A stretch of DNA of 64,000 nt from JAKLKS01 sp964370855 (GTDB lineage: Bacteria; Planctomycetota; JAJSAM01; JAKLKS01), in assembly GCA_964370855.1 (NCBI GenBank), contig CAYJMF010000001.1, positions 1 through 64,000 of the forward strand. Reading direction: 5' to 3'. Position numbers and translations under genes: made by a program. The notes under the pieces were generated by a model. It was not told the DNA's origin. It saw only the letters and a program-made list of their open reading frames with translations, and made no database searches. How positions within the stretch are numbered: position 1 is the stretch's first letter; every line of letters starts with the position of its first letter. Shown piece by piece: positions 51,945 to 61,455 of the stretch.

Positions 51945-54900
51945 TTACGGGCTGAGGTTCCCGGGGAACAGCTTCCCGTCCTTCTCCACCATGCGCCCGC
52001 TCCTCTGAAGCCTGTCGAGCGTCATGGAGAGACGCCCTCGGATCTCATCACCCGTGCGGGCGAAGCCGAACTCGCGTGAGGTGGCAACGATCGCGTCGCC
52101 GGGCGTTATTCCGTAGGACCTCGCTACGACTGCCTCCAGGCCCGCCGCCAGCTCGACGAAGGAGATCTCGTGGATTCGGGTCCTGCCCCCCGACGAGTCT
52201 GTCCCCCTCGGGCGAGCCGACTTGGCTCCGGGCAGGCAGAAGAACTCCCTCTCCCCGTGGTCCCCGCCGATGGAGTCGTCCAGGTAGACGAACAGCCCGT
52301 TCCGCACAGCCGTCTTCTGGATTTGGCGAAGGCGATCCTCGATCACCCGGCCGATTCGGCCGCATCGATAGAGAGCGCGGAGCCGCTTCCACACGACCTG
52401 TTCATGTACGGGCTGCTCGACCTTGACCACCTCCGCGATCTTCGAGGCGATCTCATTGTCGCTGGCGGAACTGATGTCATGGCGGGGGATGTTTTTGAAG
52501 AGGATCCGTTGATAGGGGTCGAAAGCCGAATCCGAAGCGGCCACCTGGACCGTCTCCCTGTACTTCTCGGACGCATCGTCGCCGGACTTCGGTTCGAAGG
52601 ACGGCACCGTTGCGGACCGCACCTGTCGAGCCCTCTCAAGCGCCTCCTCCACCCTGGCCACTTCGCGGGCCGGATCCAGAATCCACGACCTCGACCAGAT
52701 GCGGTGGATGGTCCATCCCAGCCCCTCCAGGACACTCTGACGCTGCCAGTCCCGGTCGCGGGCGCTGGGGGAGGAGTGGTAGGTCGCACCGTCGCATTCG
52801 ATCCCGAGGTCGAACCCCGAACCGTCCTCCGCCTCCACGGCCAGGTCGATGAAGTACCCGTTGCACCCCACCTGGCAGAACACCTTGTGCCCCCGCGAGA
52901 CGAGGGCCCTGTAGACGGCCTCCTCGAACTCGCTCTCGGGTGCGTCGGTCGTGGGCCGCACTTCCCCGGCCTCGAGCGCCCCCGCCGGTGATGCTACATA
53001 CTCCAGGTACCGCCGGAGGAGCCGAGGGCCCTGCATCTCGGAGGTGATGTCCTGCGGACGGAGGGAGTGAACGACGGTGAGGCTCATCCGGGCGCGGCTC
53101 ACGGCGACATTCAGGCGCCGGTGTCCGCCATCGTGGCTCAGGGGACCGAACCGGTTGGGGACCGCGTCGGAGCCCACGGTGGGTCCGTAGCCGATGTCGA
53201 GGATGATGTGATCCCGCTCGTCCCCCTGGACATTCTCCAGGTTCTTGACGAAGAACCGCTCATGGCGGTCCTCCGCGAACCGGTCGTCGAGCGCGCGCTC
53301 CACGAGTCGTCGCTCGTTCACGAGGCGTTCGATGAGGTCGGCCTGGGCCCTCGACAAAGCGACCACGCCGATGCTCTCCTTGGGGGGGCGGTCTCTCATG
53401 AGTTCGAAGACCTTGTCGACCACGGCCTCCGCCTCACCTGGGTTGGTTCGAGTGCCCCCTGCGTCGTAGCGCGCGTCTGGCAGGTACACGTCCCGGAGTC
53501 CCAGGTCCGGACGCCCGGGGGAAGCCGTTGGGAATACGAGCAGCCGGCCATCGTAGAAGTAGCGGTTCGAGTACCGGATCAGGTCCTCGTGTCGGCTCCG
53601 GTAGTGGACCATGAGGGAGTGCTCCTCGACGGCAAGCCCCTTCAGACCCACCATTGCATCGAGGATGCTCTCGCGTCCCACGGTCAGGCTCTCCGGGGTC
53701 ACATCGGCTTCCTCGAGCGGAGCATCGTCCTCATCGGCACCCTCACTCCTGAAGAAGTGGGTCGGGGGCAGTTGATGTTCGTCCCCCACGACGACGGCCT
53801 GATCGGCCCGAGATAGCGCGGGAATGGCATCCCAGGGAAAGACCTGCGAAGCCTCGTCGAAGATCACCGTATCGAAGGCGGGCCCCGTTTCCGTCACGGC
53901 ACAGCGCGGGAGGAACTGGCTCACGGCCAGCGGGCTCATGAGGAAGCAGGGCTTGAGGGACTGGATGACATTGGGGATCTCCTCCATGAGCCACCGGACC
54001 GGGCGCTGCCTTCGCTTCTTCGTGAGCTCGGTCTGGAGCTGTCCCAGTTCCCCGAGGCCGCGCGTGGGAAGCCCCTGGTCGGGGTACTTGCCGAAGCACC
54101 GCTCCCGAACCCGCTCCCGGTTCGCAAGAACGAAGGCGCGGTCCAGGTCCTTGAAACTGCGGCGGCGCGCGTCAAGGTCCGGCGCCGTCGTGCGCAACTC
54201 CGTCGTCGTGGCGTAGGCGTGATCGAGCCAGGCCTCGTACACCCTTCGAAGAACGACTCCAGGAACTTCGTCCGCGTTGTCGGTGGCCTGCCACACTCCA
54301 TCCACCACCCCGTCCTCCAGGAAGGCGTGAACCTCCTCCACGGCCTGCAGGTAGTCCAGCCAGGCATGGGCGGACTCGGGGGCTTCCAGGATCTCCTCAG
54401 ACCAGGCCTTGCCCGTCTCGAATCGGAATGTCTCCGCATCAGGGCAGGGAGTCTCCTGGAGGCTGAAAATCAGACCGGCCGCTGCATGCGCCTCGGCCAG
54501 CTTCGCGACAAGGCCCTTCAACCGGGCGGCAGGCTTCCGGTAGTCCTCCCCCTGTTGGGGGTGTTCCAGGTGGCACTTCAAGACATCGCTGGTGATGTCG
54601 GGGAGCGCCTCCCCATGACCGCCCATCCACTGTGCGGCAGGTCCCAGCGAGGCCCAGTCACCGGTCTCCGGGAGGAACTCCTCCGGAACTTCGGCAAACA
54701 GGGTCCTCCAGATGTCGTCCAGAGTCCTCCGGCACTCGTCCCGGTTCTGAACGGCTCTCAACGCCCCCCTCAGCGACTCCAACGATGGAACCGCGTCGGA
54801 CAGGCATCCACTCAGCCGGGACCGCGCACCGGCCAGGATCTCTGCCACGGCCCTCACTGCCGTCAGGGCCTCCAGGATGTCGCTCACATGTGTGGCAGGA

Positions 54901-57653
54901 TCGATGGCGCCCCTGCTGACTCCCTCCAGGTAGGCGACTCCGGTCGGGAGAGCCCCCGGATCCTCCGAGGGGGCGCACTCCCTCCACAACATGTCCGTGG
55001 TTTGCCGCAGGGCCCTCATCCTCTCCAGGACCGTGGCTCTCGCCTCCCCAAGCTCCTTCTTCGCTTCCTTGGAACACAGGAGGGAGGGGAGCGTGTCTCC
55101 GGACAGCCGCTCCTCCACGAGGAGAGAAGGCACCTGCCCGAGGAGCCCGGTCAGGACCTCCCAGTCTCCGACCGAAGCATCAAAGACGCCGGCCGTGGCC
55201 ATTGACAAGGCATGCATCTGCTCCTTCAGCTCGGCGCGCTTCTCCTTGACCTGCATGACCCGGTTCAGGACGGAGAGAATGTCCTCCCGCACCAGCTTTC
55301 CAGACGAAGTCCTGTTGCCGGCCACGGTCCGCCAGTCGCGCCGGTACTGCATCGAGAACAGGCGGCGCCAGAAGGACTGGTAGTCCACCTTGAAGCGGAG
55401 GAGCATGTCCTCGTCTACGGCATCCACGAGCCGTAGCGAGTAGTCGCTGGCCAGGTCCATCTCCGCGGCGGTGAGTTCCCTCCGGAGGACCCCGGCCCTC
55501 TCGGCTAGGACCTCGATCCTGCGGACACCCTCCACGGTGCTCCACACGGCAGGAAGCACGGGCAGTCTCCCCAGCGCGAGGCTGGTGTCGAGCGCCCATG
55601 GGACATCATCCAGTGAGTCCGGAGTCGGCCGCGCCATCAGGAGGGAGTGGAGGGCATTCGCCCCGGCGAGGAGCCCCCGAAACGAGGACTCGACGGCGGC
55701 GATGTGTCGCGCAACCAGTTCATTCCGTTCCAGGAGAAGGCGGTCCCAGTCGGCCCCCAGAAGTACTCGGCACGCCCTGCCCTTGGACTCGTCGATGTTG
55801 AGCAGGGTGAGGATGTCGGGAATGGACTCCAGTGCGGGGGAGTGGGTGAACACGACGGCAATCTCCCCGTCAAGTCTCCGAACCTCCTCCACCTTCGGCA
55901 GGGCCCTTCCGTACAGGTCCCGGAACTTCCTCCGGCGCGATGGAGAGCACCAGGCGGAGGGGACGCCGGGACATGTGGCCATGGCATCGAGAATCGGGAC
56001 CAGCCGCGAAGCCTCTCCGGCGCACCGGGGCCGTTCCGTCCCCAGCCACCGCCCTGTCGCCTCCGACTCCCGGTCGAGTTCCTCGATGGCCCCGCCGAGG
56101 GCATTCGCAACGTCACGGATGTCCGTGGTCAGGCGAAGCGTGCTCGACCGGGCCTTAAGGGCCCTCCACCGGCTGGTGCCGTGTTCCGAGTACTCGCGCT
56201 GACGACGCTGGATCCTCGCGAGGGCGCCGTCAATCTGCGAGAGACGCTCTCCTGTGAGGCCCCCGACACCGGTCACAGAGAAGTCCACCACGGGATAGTC
56301 ATGGACCAGGCTGAACCTGCCCTGAACCTGGAACACGGTGAGCCCCAGTGGCTCCCGAACCCGATGAAGTTCCCTGGTCAGGGTGTTGAGCTGGGTCCGT
56401 ATCTTCTCCAGCTTCTCGAAGGGCACCCCCTTTGCCCGGGTCCGGGATTCATCGAGCGCATCCCGGAGTTGTCCGTAAACGGACGCCTTGCGTCCTCTCT
56501 CGCTGTGAAGGTCCAGGCAGAAGACTCCCAGGTCGCACTCCTCTAGTCGCCGCTTCACCACATCCAGGGCGGCGGTCTTCTCGCTTACGAAGAGGACCCT
56601 CTTCCCGTCGGCGAGCAACCCCGCGATGATGTTGGCGATGGTCTGGGACTTTCCCGTTCCCGGAGGCCCGTGAATCACCATGTGGGAGCCGGCCCTTGCA
56701 CGCTCGATGGAGATCAACTGGCTGAAGTCGGCCTCCATCACCGTGTGTTCGTTCTTCACGCCGATCAGGTCATCCAGCCTCCCCCCCGTGAGCTCCGCGA
56801 CGGGGGGGAACGGGGAGGCGTGCTTCTCACTCTCGTCCCTGAGGCTTCCGATGTCTCCGGCGAGGCACCGAACGAGGGGATGGTCCACCCCCTGCTTGCG
56901 CATCGCGTCCAGGTCCTCCCAGATGGCCATCTTCGAGAAGGCGAAAGTGGCGAGGTAGACATCCTCCCGGACCACCCAGTCCGGCTTCCCTCGGATGGCC
57001 TCCCGGACCCGATCGAGGTACTGGGATGGAGACTCCTGCCCAAGGTCGGGGATCTCCACTCCCAGCGCCCCGACCTTCTGGCGCAGGGTGGAGTTGTGGA
57101 CGGGATCGTCCCCCTCCTTCAGGAGGAGGAAGGGATCCCGGGGAGACTCCCGCAGAAGGTCGCAGGGGCAGAGGAACAACGGCGCGATGGCCCGGGTCCC
57201 CTCGTCGTCGATCCACTGGAGGGTCCCGACCGCCAGGAACAGGACGTTGAGGCCCTGCTCCTCCATCCACTCGCGCTCCCTCTTCCGGAGAGCGGAGAGC
57301 CGCTTCTGGAGCTCACGGGGGTCGCCATCGGTGTCGAGATCCCCTTCGATGACGAAGTAGTCAGGCTCGGACTCGTCATCAGCACTGCTCTCGGGTGCGA
57401 AGAGGTTCCTCTCGTCCCGCCTCCCCCGGGGCTGAACATGGTCGAAGGACAGCCCCTTCTCGGAGTCCTCCAGGTTCTGGTAGAGGTCGTCCACGTCCTC
57501 GGTAAGGATGCGGACGGAGGAGCGGCTAGCCTTGAAGTAGAGGAGGCCGTTGCGGCGATCGAGCTGGAGGACGCGCGCCTGCCACTCCGCGATCCGCGTC
57601 TTCAGGTCGGACCTGGAGGATGCCCTGTCGCCGTTGGGTCCCATCGCCTTCAC
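51945..57653 (-). CDS. DUF4011-SF1 helicase-nuclease-DUF3320 giant protein (Hhe-like)
   Basis: 1902 aa from GTG 57653 (ATG 57644 is an alternative). Residues 15-200 form DUF4011 (RIAEWQARVLQLDRRNGLLY). Walker A is HGPPGTGKSQT near 327-337. A 900-residue helical insert follows. Walker B is VIFDEASQVFPWDAIPAL near 1264, with GDEHQLPP just after. Motifs V/VI lie at VQGDERDHIILDIGY and RRLNVAVSRAR. Residues 1570-1680 are an MTES_1575/Vsr-like PD-(D/E)XK nuclease (FDLGIECDGATYHS, ARDRDWQRQ). The end is DUF3320 (PRHDISSASDNEIASKIAEV). I recall this domain order as that of the single-gene antiviral protein Hhe. DNA unwinding plus cleavage of foreign DNA is expected. Confidence 0.85.
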   Translation of the reverse strand: MKAMGPNGDRASSRSDLKTRIAEWQARVLQLDRRNGLLYFKASRSSVRILTEDVDDLYQNLEDSEKGLSFDHVQPRGRRDERNLFAPESSADDESEPDYFVIEGDLDTDGDPRELQKRLSALRKREREWMEEQGLNVLFLAVGTLQWIDDEGTRAIAPLFLCPCDLLRESPRDPFLLLKEGDDPVHNSTLRQKVGALGVEIPDLGQESPSQYLDRVREAIRGKPDWVVREDVYLATFAFSKMAIWEDLDAMRKQGVDHPLVRCLAGDIGSLRDESEKHASPFPPVAELTGGRLDDLIGVKNEHTVMEADFSQLISIERARAGSHMVIHGPPGTGKSQTIANIIAGLLADGKRVLFVSEKTAALDVVKRRLEECDLGVFCLDLHSERGRKASVYGQLRDALDESRTRAKGVPFEKLEKIRTQLNTLTRELHRVREPLGLTVFQVQGRFSLVHDYPVVDFSVTGVGGLTGERLSQIDGALARIQRRQREYSEHGTSRWRALKARSSTLRLTTDIRDVANALGGAIEELDRESEATGRWLGTERPRCAGEASRLVPILDAMATCPGVPSAWCSPSRRRKFRDLYGRALPKVEEVRRLDGEIAVVFTHSPALESIPDILTLLNIDESKGRACRVLLGADWDRLLLERNELVARHIAAVESSFRGLLAGANALHSLLMARPTPDSLDDVPWALDTSLALGRLPVLPAVWSTVEGVRRIEVLAERAGVLRRELTAAEMDLASDYSLRLVDAVDEDMLLRFKVDYQSFWRRLFSMQYRRDWRTVAGNRTSSGKLVREDILSVLNRVMQVKEKRAELKEQMHALSMATAGVFDASVGDWEVLTGLLGQVPSLLVEERLSGDTLPSLLCSKEAKKELGEARATVLERMRALRQTTDMLWRECAPSEDPGALPTGVAYLEGVSRGAIDPATHVSDILEALTAVRAVAEILAGARSRLSGCLSDAVPSLESLRGALRAVQNRDECRRTLDDIWRTLFAEVPEEFLPETGDWASLGPAAQWMGGHGEALPDITSDVLKCHLEHPQQGEDYRKPAARLKGLVAKLAEAHAAAGLIFSLQETPCPDAETFRFETGKAWSEEILEAPESAHAWLDYLQAVEEVHAFLEDGVVDGVWQATDNADEVPGVVLRRVYEAWLDHAYATTTELRTTAPDLDARRRSFKDLDRAFVLANRERVRERCFGKYPDQGLPTRGLGELGQLQTELTKKRRQRPVRWLMEEIPNVIQSLKPCFLMSPLAVSQFLPRCAVTETGPAFDTVIFDEASQVFPWDAIPALSRADQAVVVGDEHQLPPTHFFRSEGADEDDAPLEEADVTPESLTVGRESILDAMVGLKGLAVEEHSLMVHYRSRHEDLIRYSNRYFYDGRLLVFPTASPGRPDLGLRDVYLPDARYDAGGTRTNPGEAEAVVDKVFELMRDRPPKESIGVVALSRAQADLIERLVNERRLVERALDDRFAEDRHERFFVKNLENVQGDERDHIILDIGYGPTVGSDAVPNRFGPLSHDGGHRRLNVAVSRARMSLTVVHSLRPQDITSEMQGPRLLRRYLEYVASPAGALEAGEVRPTTDAPESEFEEAVYRALVSRGHKVFCQVGCNGYFIDLAVEAEDGSGFDLGIECDGATYHSSPSARDRDWQRQSVLEGLGWTIHRIWSRSWILDPAREVARVEEALERARQVRSATVPSFEPKSGDDASEKYRETVQVAASDSAFDPYQRILFKNIPRHDISSASDNEIASKIAEVVKVEQPVHEQVVWKRLRALYRCGRIGRVIEDRLRQIQKTAVRNGLFVYLDDSIGGDHGEREFFCLPGAKSARPRGTDSSGGRTRIHEISFVELAAGLEAVVARSYGITPGDAIVATSREFGFARTGDEIRGRLSMTLDRLQRSGRMVEKDGKLFPGNLSP

Positions 57654-57860
57654 CTGCCTGATCCCGCCGAGGGCACCTCGGCTTCCCGATCGAAGAGGTT
57701 ACCGTCCGATGCTGCGAGAACGGCATCGCATCCACGACTCCCGGGAGTCCGGCTCCTCCGAATCGAAGGGGTGACGCCGGCCCAGGGGGAGGGTCTTCCC
57801 GAGATCGTCGTGTGGCTGGAACCGGCCGGCACTTGACAGTGTCGGGAGCGGCGACGTCCG

Positions 57861-58043
57861 TTGTCGCCGCCATCCACTCCGGCGAACACGGGCGGGTCCC
57901 TTCGCGGAGCCTCGGGTTCCTCGGCCGAGGAGTACCTCAAGGCGCCCGCCGGGTGGGAGGACCTTGCCGCCGCCTTGGCGGACGCCTTGACGGCCGGCCC
58001 CGGGGAGTCCGTCGAGGTGCGGATCAGGGTGATGCGGAACTAG
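57861..58043 (+). CDS. Possible small acidic protein
   Basis: 60 codons from a TTG. The last 40 residues are protein-like (SSAEEYLKAPAGWEDLAAAL, then ESVEVRIRVMRN). No good ribosome binding site is visible. It lies just before the tRNA remnant and may itself be a truncated gene end left by integration. Confidence 0.35.
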   Translation: MSPPSTPANTGGSLRGASGSSAEEYLKAPAGWEDLAAALADALTAGPGESVEVRIRVMRN

Positions 58044-58055
58044 GAGGTCCAGAGA

Positions 58056-58110
58056 ACGACTGTGGCTGTTAACGGCAGGGTTGTAGGTTTGAGTCCTATT
58101 CGGGGAGCCA
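58056..58110 (+). other. 3' remnant of a tRNA-Asn-like gene (probable att site)
   Basis: From the anticodon arm onward the sequence follows a tRNA: stem TGTGG/CGGCA around loop CTGTTAA (anticodon GTT), a 5-base variable loop, T-stem GTAGG/CCTAT with loop TTTGAGT, acceptor strand TCGGGGA, then G and CCA at 58108-58110. The 5' acceptor strand TCCCCGA and the D-arm are absent upstream. One anticodon-stem pair and T-loop position 56 are off consensus. Such 3' halves mark the far end of elements that integrate in tRNA genes. Confidence 0.6.
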
Positions 58111-58178
58111 CACAACCGTCGTCGGCTCCGTCCCTTGCGGCGACCGGGGCTGTCCCGTCCTGTGCGTCCGACCGGCCG

Positions 58179-58198
58179 TGGCACCCAACATGGCACCC
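58179..58198. repeat. TGGCACCC direct repeat near tRNA remnant
   Basis: TGGCACCC at 58179-58186 and 58191-58198, spaced by 4 bases, about 70 bp beyond the tRNA remnant. Short direct repeats of this kind occur in recombinase-binding regions. Confidence 0.35.
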
Positions 58199-58295
58199 TG
58201 AATGCGGCCAACGGCACGACTCATACCCCATGGGACCGGGGGAGTCAACGGAGGTCGGACCGGGCGTCGGGGGTCGGTAGTACTCTCCCTTCGCC

Positions 58296-58925
58296 ATGAG
58301 TTGGGCCCAGACCGTCACCAGGAACCTGCTGCCGCTTTCGGTCGCCGACACCTTTGAGGCGGCGATGCAGGAGTGGGCTGCGACCGGAGACTGCGAGATC
58401 CGTGAGGAGGCCGACGGGACCTGCGAACTCTGCGAGCATGAAGACATCCGCTACGAGTTCGAGATCACCAACGACCTGAATGGGAATCGGATGGAGGCAG
58501 TCGGGTCGAAGTGCATCACGAAGTTCATCCGCCTCTTCGACGGCGAGGTGGAGATCCTGGGGGAGTCGAACAAGGACGCCTATCTCGCTCGGCGGGCAAG
58601 GCAGGCCCTCGATGCGATGCGGAGGGACAAGGCCTGGGGCGTGCTTCTGGCCATCTCCCGGAAGAACACCGACTTCCCCGCCGCGCACCTCTTCGAGTCG
58701 TGGGAGAAGGGGCACACGATCAAGCAGTTGTGGTGGATCCTGTCCGCGGGCAAGCACGCGAGCATCCAAGTGGATATCGGCCTCTTCAACGCGGCCTTCA
58801 GGCGGGAGAGGTACAGGGACCAGGTACGCGAGACCCCGCCATGGAAGTACGCGAAGATCCGTCCTGCTCTTTCATCCGCGCAGCGGGCGAAGTACGACCC
58901 CGAGTTCGGCTGGAAGGGGAAGTAG
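58296..58925 (+). CDS. Zinc-binding hypothetical protein
   Basis: 209 aa, ATG 58296. After a short helix, residues 46-78 hold CELCEHEDIRYEFEI and VGSKCITKF, a CxxC-H...C arrangement likely to bind zinc. I recall similar modules in phage and mobile-element proteins that carry the phrase IRYEF-x-I-x-N. The rest is helical with aromatic residues and a basic C-terminus. No enzyme motif. First gene after the presumed attachment site. Confidence 0.6.
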   Translation: MSWAQTVTRNLLPLSVADTFEAAMQEWAATGDCEIREEADGTCELCEHEDIRYEFEITNDLNGNRMEAVGSKCITKFIRLFDGEVEILGESNKDAYLARRARQALDAMRRDKAWGVLLAISRKNTDFPAAHLFESWEKGHTIKQLWWILSAGKHASIQVDIGLFNAAFRRERYRDQVRETPPWKYAKIRPALSSAQRAKYDPEFGWKGK

Positions 58926-59082
58926 CCGGTCAGGCCCGCAGCGGGCGCTCGGGCCACAACCCCACCGCCGCCCGTTACCGCGTCGTGCCCGACCACCCGG
59001 ACTCCCCCTACAAGAAACGTGGCGTTCGCGCCGTGGCGTAGGGGCAACGAGTCCGAGCGGCCGGGCAGTTCGACGGTGCTAC

Positions 59083-59298
59083 CTACTTGCTCGGCGCCGA
59101 CGGCGGAGCGTTCGTCCGGCCGCCACCGGAGGGGTTGCCAGTCGTGGACGGCCAGCCGCCGCCCCCGCCGCCACCCTTCCCGCCGCCGCCACCTCCGCTC
59201 CCGCCCTTGCCGCCGCCCCCATCTCCTCCGCCGCCGCCCTTGCCACCACCTCCGCCTCCGCCGCCTCCACCCTTGCCGCCACCGCCGCCCTTGCTCAT
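59083..59298 (-). CDS. Poly-glycine low-complexity small protein
   Basis: 71 aa, ATG 59298 with TAGGAG upstream. Residues 3-50 are nearly all Gly with a Lys, Asp or Ser every 5-10 positions, followed by GWPSTTGNPSGGGRTNAPPS. The start and ribosome binding site are good, but a coding role is uncertain since the GC-rich triplet run could also be an expanded simple repeat. Confidence 0.45.
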   Translation of the reverse strand: MSKGGGGGKGGGGGGGGGGKGGGGGDGGGGKGGSGGGGGGKGGGGGGGWPSTTGNPSGGGRTNAPPSAPSK

Positions 59299-59447
59299 GG
59301 CGAGTCTCCTATCCCGGGTAGGGACCATTCCCTGGCCGGGAGCCCGAGCATGACGAGGGGCTTGAGCGCCCCCCAAAGAACTGGCGCTCGGGTTGCCCCG
59401 TGTCGTCCCGACGGCCGGGTAGGCTCTCCGTCTCGGAGGAGTCGGCT

Positions 59448-59849
59448 ATGCCCAAGCACAAGAAGTCGTTCCCCTGCGGCCATGTCGGGTTCGGGCAGTT
59501 CTGTCACCCCTGCCGGGACGCGGAACGGGCGGAGGCCAAGCGGACGGCGGCGGTCGAAGCCCGGCGGCAGGAGAAGGCGGCAAAGGCCGAGGTCCTTGAC
59601 GCCTCCCCCGTCCCTCTCGACGGGCTCCCCGACGCCGTCCAGAGGAAGGCGCTCGAAGTAATGGCCGCCGTCGCCGCGGGCCGCCCGTGGCAGGAGTTCC
59701 GGGGGAAGAAAGTCGATTCCCGGCGCGGCGTCCGCGTCGTTGTCCCCCACGGCTGGTCCTACCGGCTCCTGTTCAAGTGGACCGGGAGCGGCGGCCTCGT
59801 GCCCGAGAAGGCGCTGTCGCACGAGGCGTACAACGGGTTGTTCTCATAG
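59448..59849 (+). CDS. Small zinc-finger protein
   Basis: 133 aa from ATG 59448 with GGAGGA upstream. N-terminal zinc knuckle SFPCGHVGFGQFCHPCRDAE (C-x-H...C-x2-C), an Ala/Glu/Lys helix, then a C-terminal alpha/beta segment (GWSYRLLFKW). It ends 10 bases before the HEPN-like gene, whose ribosome binding site directly follows the stop, so they are co-transcribed. Confidence 0.65.
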   Translation: MPKHKKSFPCGHVGFGQFCHPCRDAERAEAKRTAAVEARRQEKAAKAEVLDASPVPLDGLPDAVQRKALEVMAAVAAGRPWQEFRGKKVDSRRGVRVVVPHGWSYRLLFKWTGSGGLVPEKALSHEAYNGLFS

Positions 59850-59859
59850 GAGGTGTTCG

Positions 59860-60654
59860 ATGGCAGGGCGCAAGTCAGCCGAGCCGGGGCCTCCTGTGAT
59901 CAAGCAGTTCACCGCCGCAGAGATTGACCGCGCAATCCCTCGCCTCCGCAGGAGGATAGATGAGACCCGAAGACTCCTAGCGGATCGGGTTCAGCGCAAC
60001 GACGCGAGAGTCGAGGAGGTTGTAGACCGGATCCGCGAGGACATCCTCGCCATCTTCGGTCCCGACTCCCCTCAGTACCGCGCCCACCGTTACCTGAGCA
60101 TCTATCAGGGAACCAGGTACATGGGCATGTCTGACTACGAGTCTCAGGCCAACTTCGAGGCCGGGATCCCACAGGCCGTAGGCACGCTTGAGGGGTTGAT
60201 AAGGACTCTGGAGGAACGGCGGGCTGAACTTGGCGAGGATCCGGGCGCTCCTGCTCGCGCTGCTCTAGAGGGCGCGGACCTTCACCCGAGCATCGCGGCG
60301 GCCAGCATGGACCTATTCCGGAGTCGCAACTACCGGAACGCCGTCCTCGACGCCTGCATCGCGTTGGTCAACCTCGTGAAGGAGCGGTCCGGGAGGAACG
60401 ACCTCGACGGGGCTCCGCTCATGCGGACGGTCTTCTCCCGACGGGGACCGATACTCGCTTTCAACGACCTCGCGGACCAGACCGACGAGGACGAACAGGA
60501 AGGGATGATGCACCTGTTCGAGGGAGTCTGCCTTGCCCTCCGAAACCCACGGGGGCACGCGCTGGAGCAGGACACCCCCCAGGAAGCGATGGAGGCTCTC
60601 ACCATCCTGAGCATCCTCGCCAAGCGGCTGGAGGGGACGAAGAAACGGCCGTAG
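59860..60654 (+). CDS. TIGR02391 (Ymh) family, HEPN-like protein
   Basis: 264 aa from ATG 59860, AGGAGG upstream. The N-terminal 130 residues are helical. Residues 145-240 match the Ymh/TIGR02391 family: LHPSIAAASMDLFRSRNY, ALVNLVKERSG, and LALRNPRGHALEQD, where the R-x4-6-H pattern of HEPN domains is found (RNPRGH). HEPN proteins with this motif are usually RNases or toxins. Paired with a small zinc-finger protein upstream, which might be its partner or antidote. Confidence 0.75.
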   Translation: MAGRKSAEPGPPVIKQFTAAEIDRAIPRLRRRIDETRRLLADRVQRNDARVEEVVDRIREDILAIFGPDSPQYRAHRYLSIYQGTRYMGMSDYESQANFEAGIPQAVGTLEGLIRTLEERRAELGEDPGAPARAALEGADLHPSIAAASMDLFRSRNYRNAVLDACIALVNLVKERSGRNDLDGAPLMRTVFSRRGPILAFNDLADQTDEDEQEGMMHLFEGVCLALRNPRGHALEQDTPQEAMEALTILSILAKRLEGTKKRP

Positions 60655-60773
60655 GGCGTCGGGACCCACTCCTCAGGGGCCAGTCAGGTGACGGGGATCG
60701 TGGCACCCGCAGACCATCCAGCGGATTGCCTCGTTGTTTGGTCGTCTCCACCCAGGTGCCTAGGATCGCGGGG

Positions 60774-61016
60774 ATGAACTACATCTACCGTCGCGACTAC
60801 ACCCCGGGAACGGGCCACGCGGCCGGGGGAGCCGTCGTAACCGGACTCACGGGACTCGGGCTCCGAGTTGCCCTCGGCCGCGTCGGAGTCGCGGCCCTCG
60901 GCACCGCCATCGGCGTCGGATTCTGGCCCATGGTCCTCGGCGGTACGGTCCTGGGCGCTGGGATCGGATGGGCCTCGCACCGCTTCTACGAGGCCACGCG
61001 CCCTACTCTCGGCTAG
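60774..61016 (+). CDS. Small glycine-rich membrane protein
   Basis: 80 aa from ATG 60774. After a polar start (MNYIYRRDYTPG) two hydrophobic Gly/Val/Ala segments (GAVVTGLTGLGLRVALGRVG and ALGTAIGVGFWPMVLGG) could span a membrane. Short, with no family recognised. The polar end TRPTLG is probably cytoplasmic. Confidence 0.45.
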   Translation: MNYIYRRDYTPGTGHAAGGAVVTGLTGLGLRVALGRVGVAALGTAIGVGFWPMVLGGTVLGAGIGWASHRFYEATRPTLG

Positions 61017-61455
61017 TAGCCCTCGCCACCTTCACGCCGCCCGTTCCGATATCGGTAGCCTCCGGTCTCGGAAGGGCCACTCGATTCCGATGTCTGCGGC
61101 TGGGGAAGTCCCGAGAGCGGGCAGACAGACGCGATTCCTGCCGAACCGCGCCCGCGGGAACTGGTTAGAATGCGGTGTCGCCTTCCAGGTCGCCGTGTAG
61201 AGGGGCCGGGCGACGGAGTCGCCATTCTTGCAGAGTTTCTCTAGCAGGGCGGCCTGACCCGTCCCCGCACCCGAGGTGCGGCGGCGGGACCGGCCGAGTC
61301 GGGAGGTAGCCCCCCTCTCGGGCCGCCCAGCATACGACCACCAACGCCGGGTGATAGTCCGGCGTGGTTCTAAGCAGGGGCCTTGTCGCAACCTGAGCAG
61401 ACGAACTGGGGGAGGGGCCACGCGCCTCTCCCCCATCTCCTTCCGACGGCAACTG
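61017..61455. other. No convincing gene
   Basis: About 440 bases between two convergent genes. I see no protein-like frame and no tRNA. Open frames on both strands are Arg/Pro-rich and lack ribosome binding sites. Confidence 0.45.

Noticed and set aside
58030..58110. Intact tRNA-Asn gene
   Set aside because: The 5' acceptor strand and D-arm are missing, and one stem pair and a T-loop base are off consensus.
58981..59090. Possible tRNA around a GTTCGAC motif
   Set aside because: No acceptor or anticodon stem can be formed around it.
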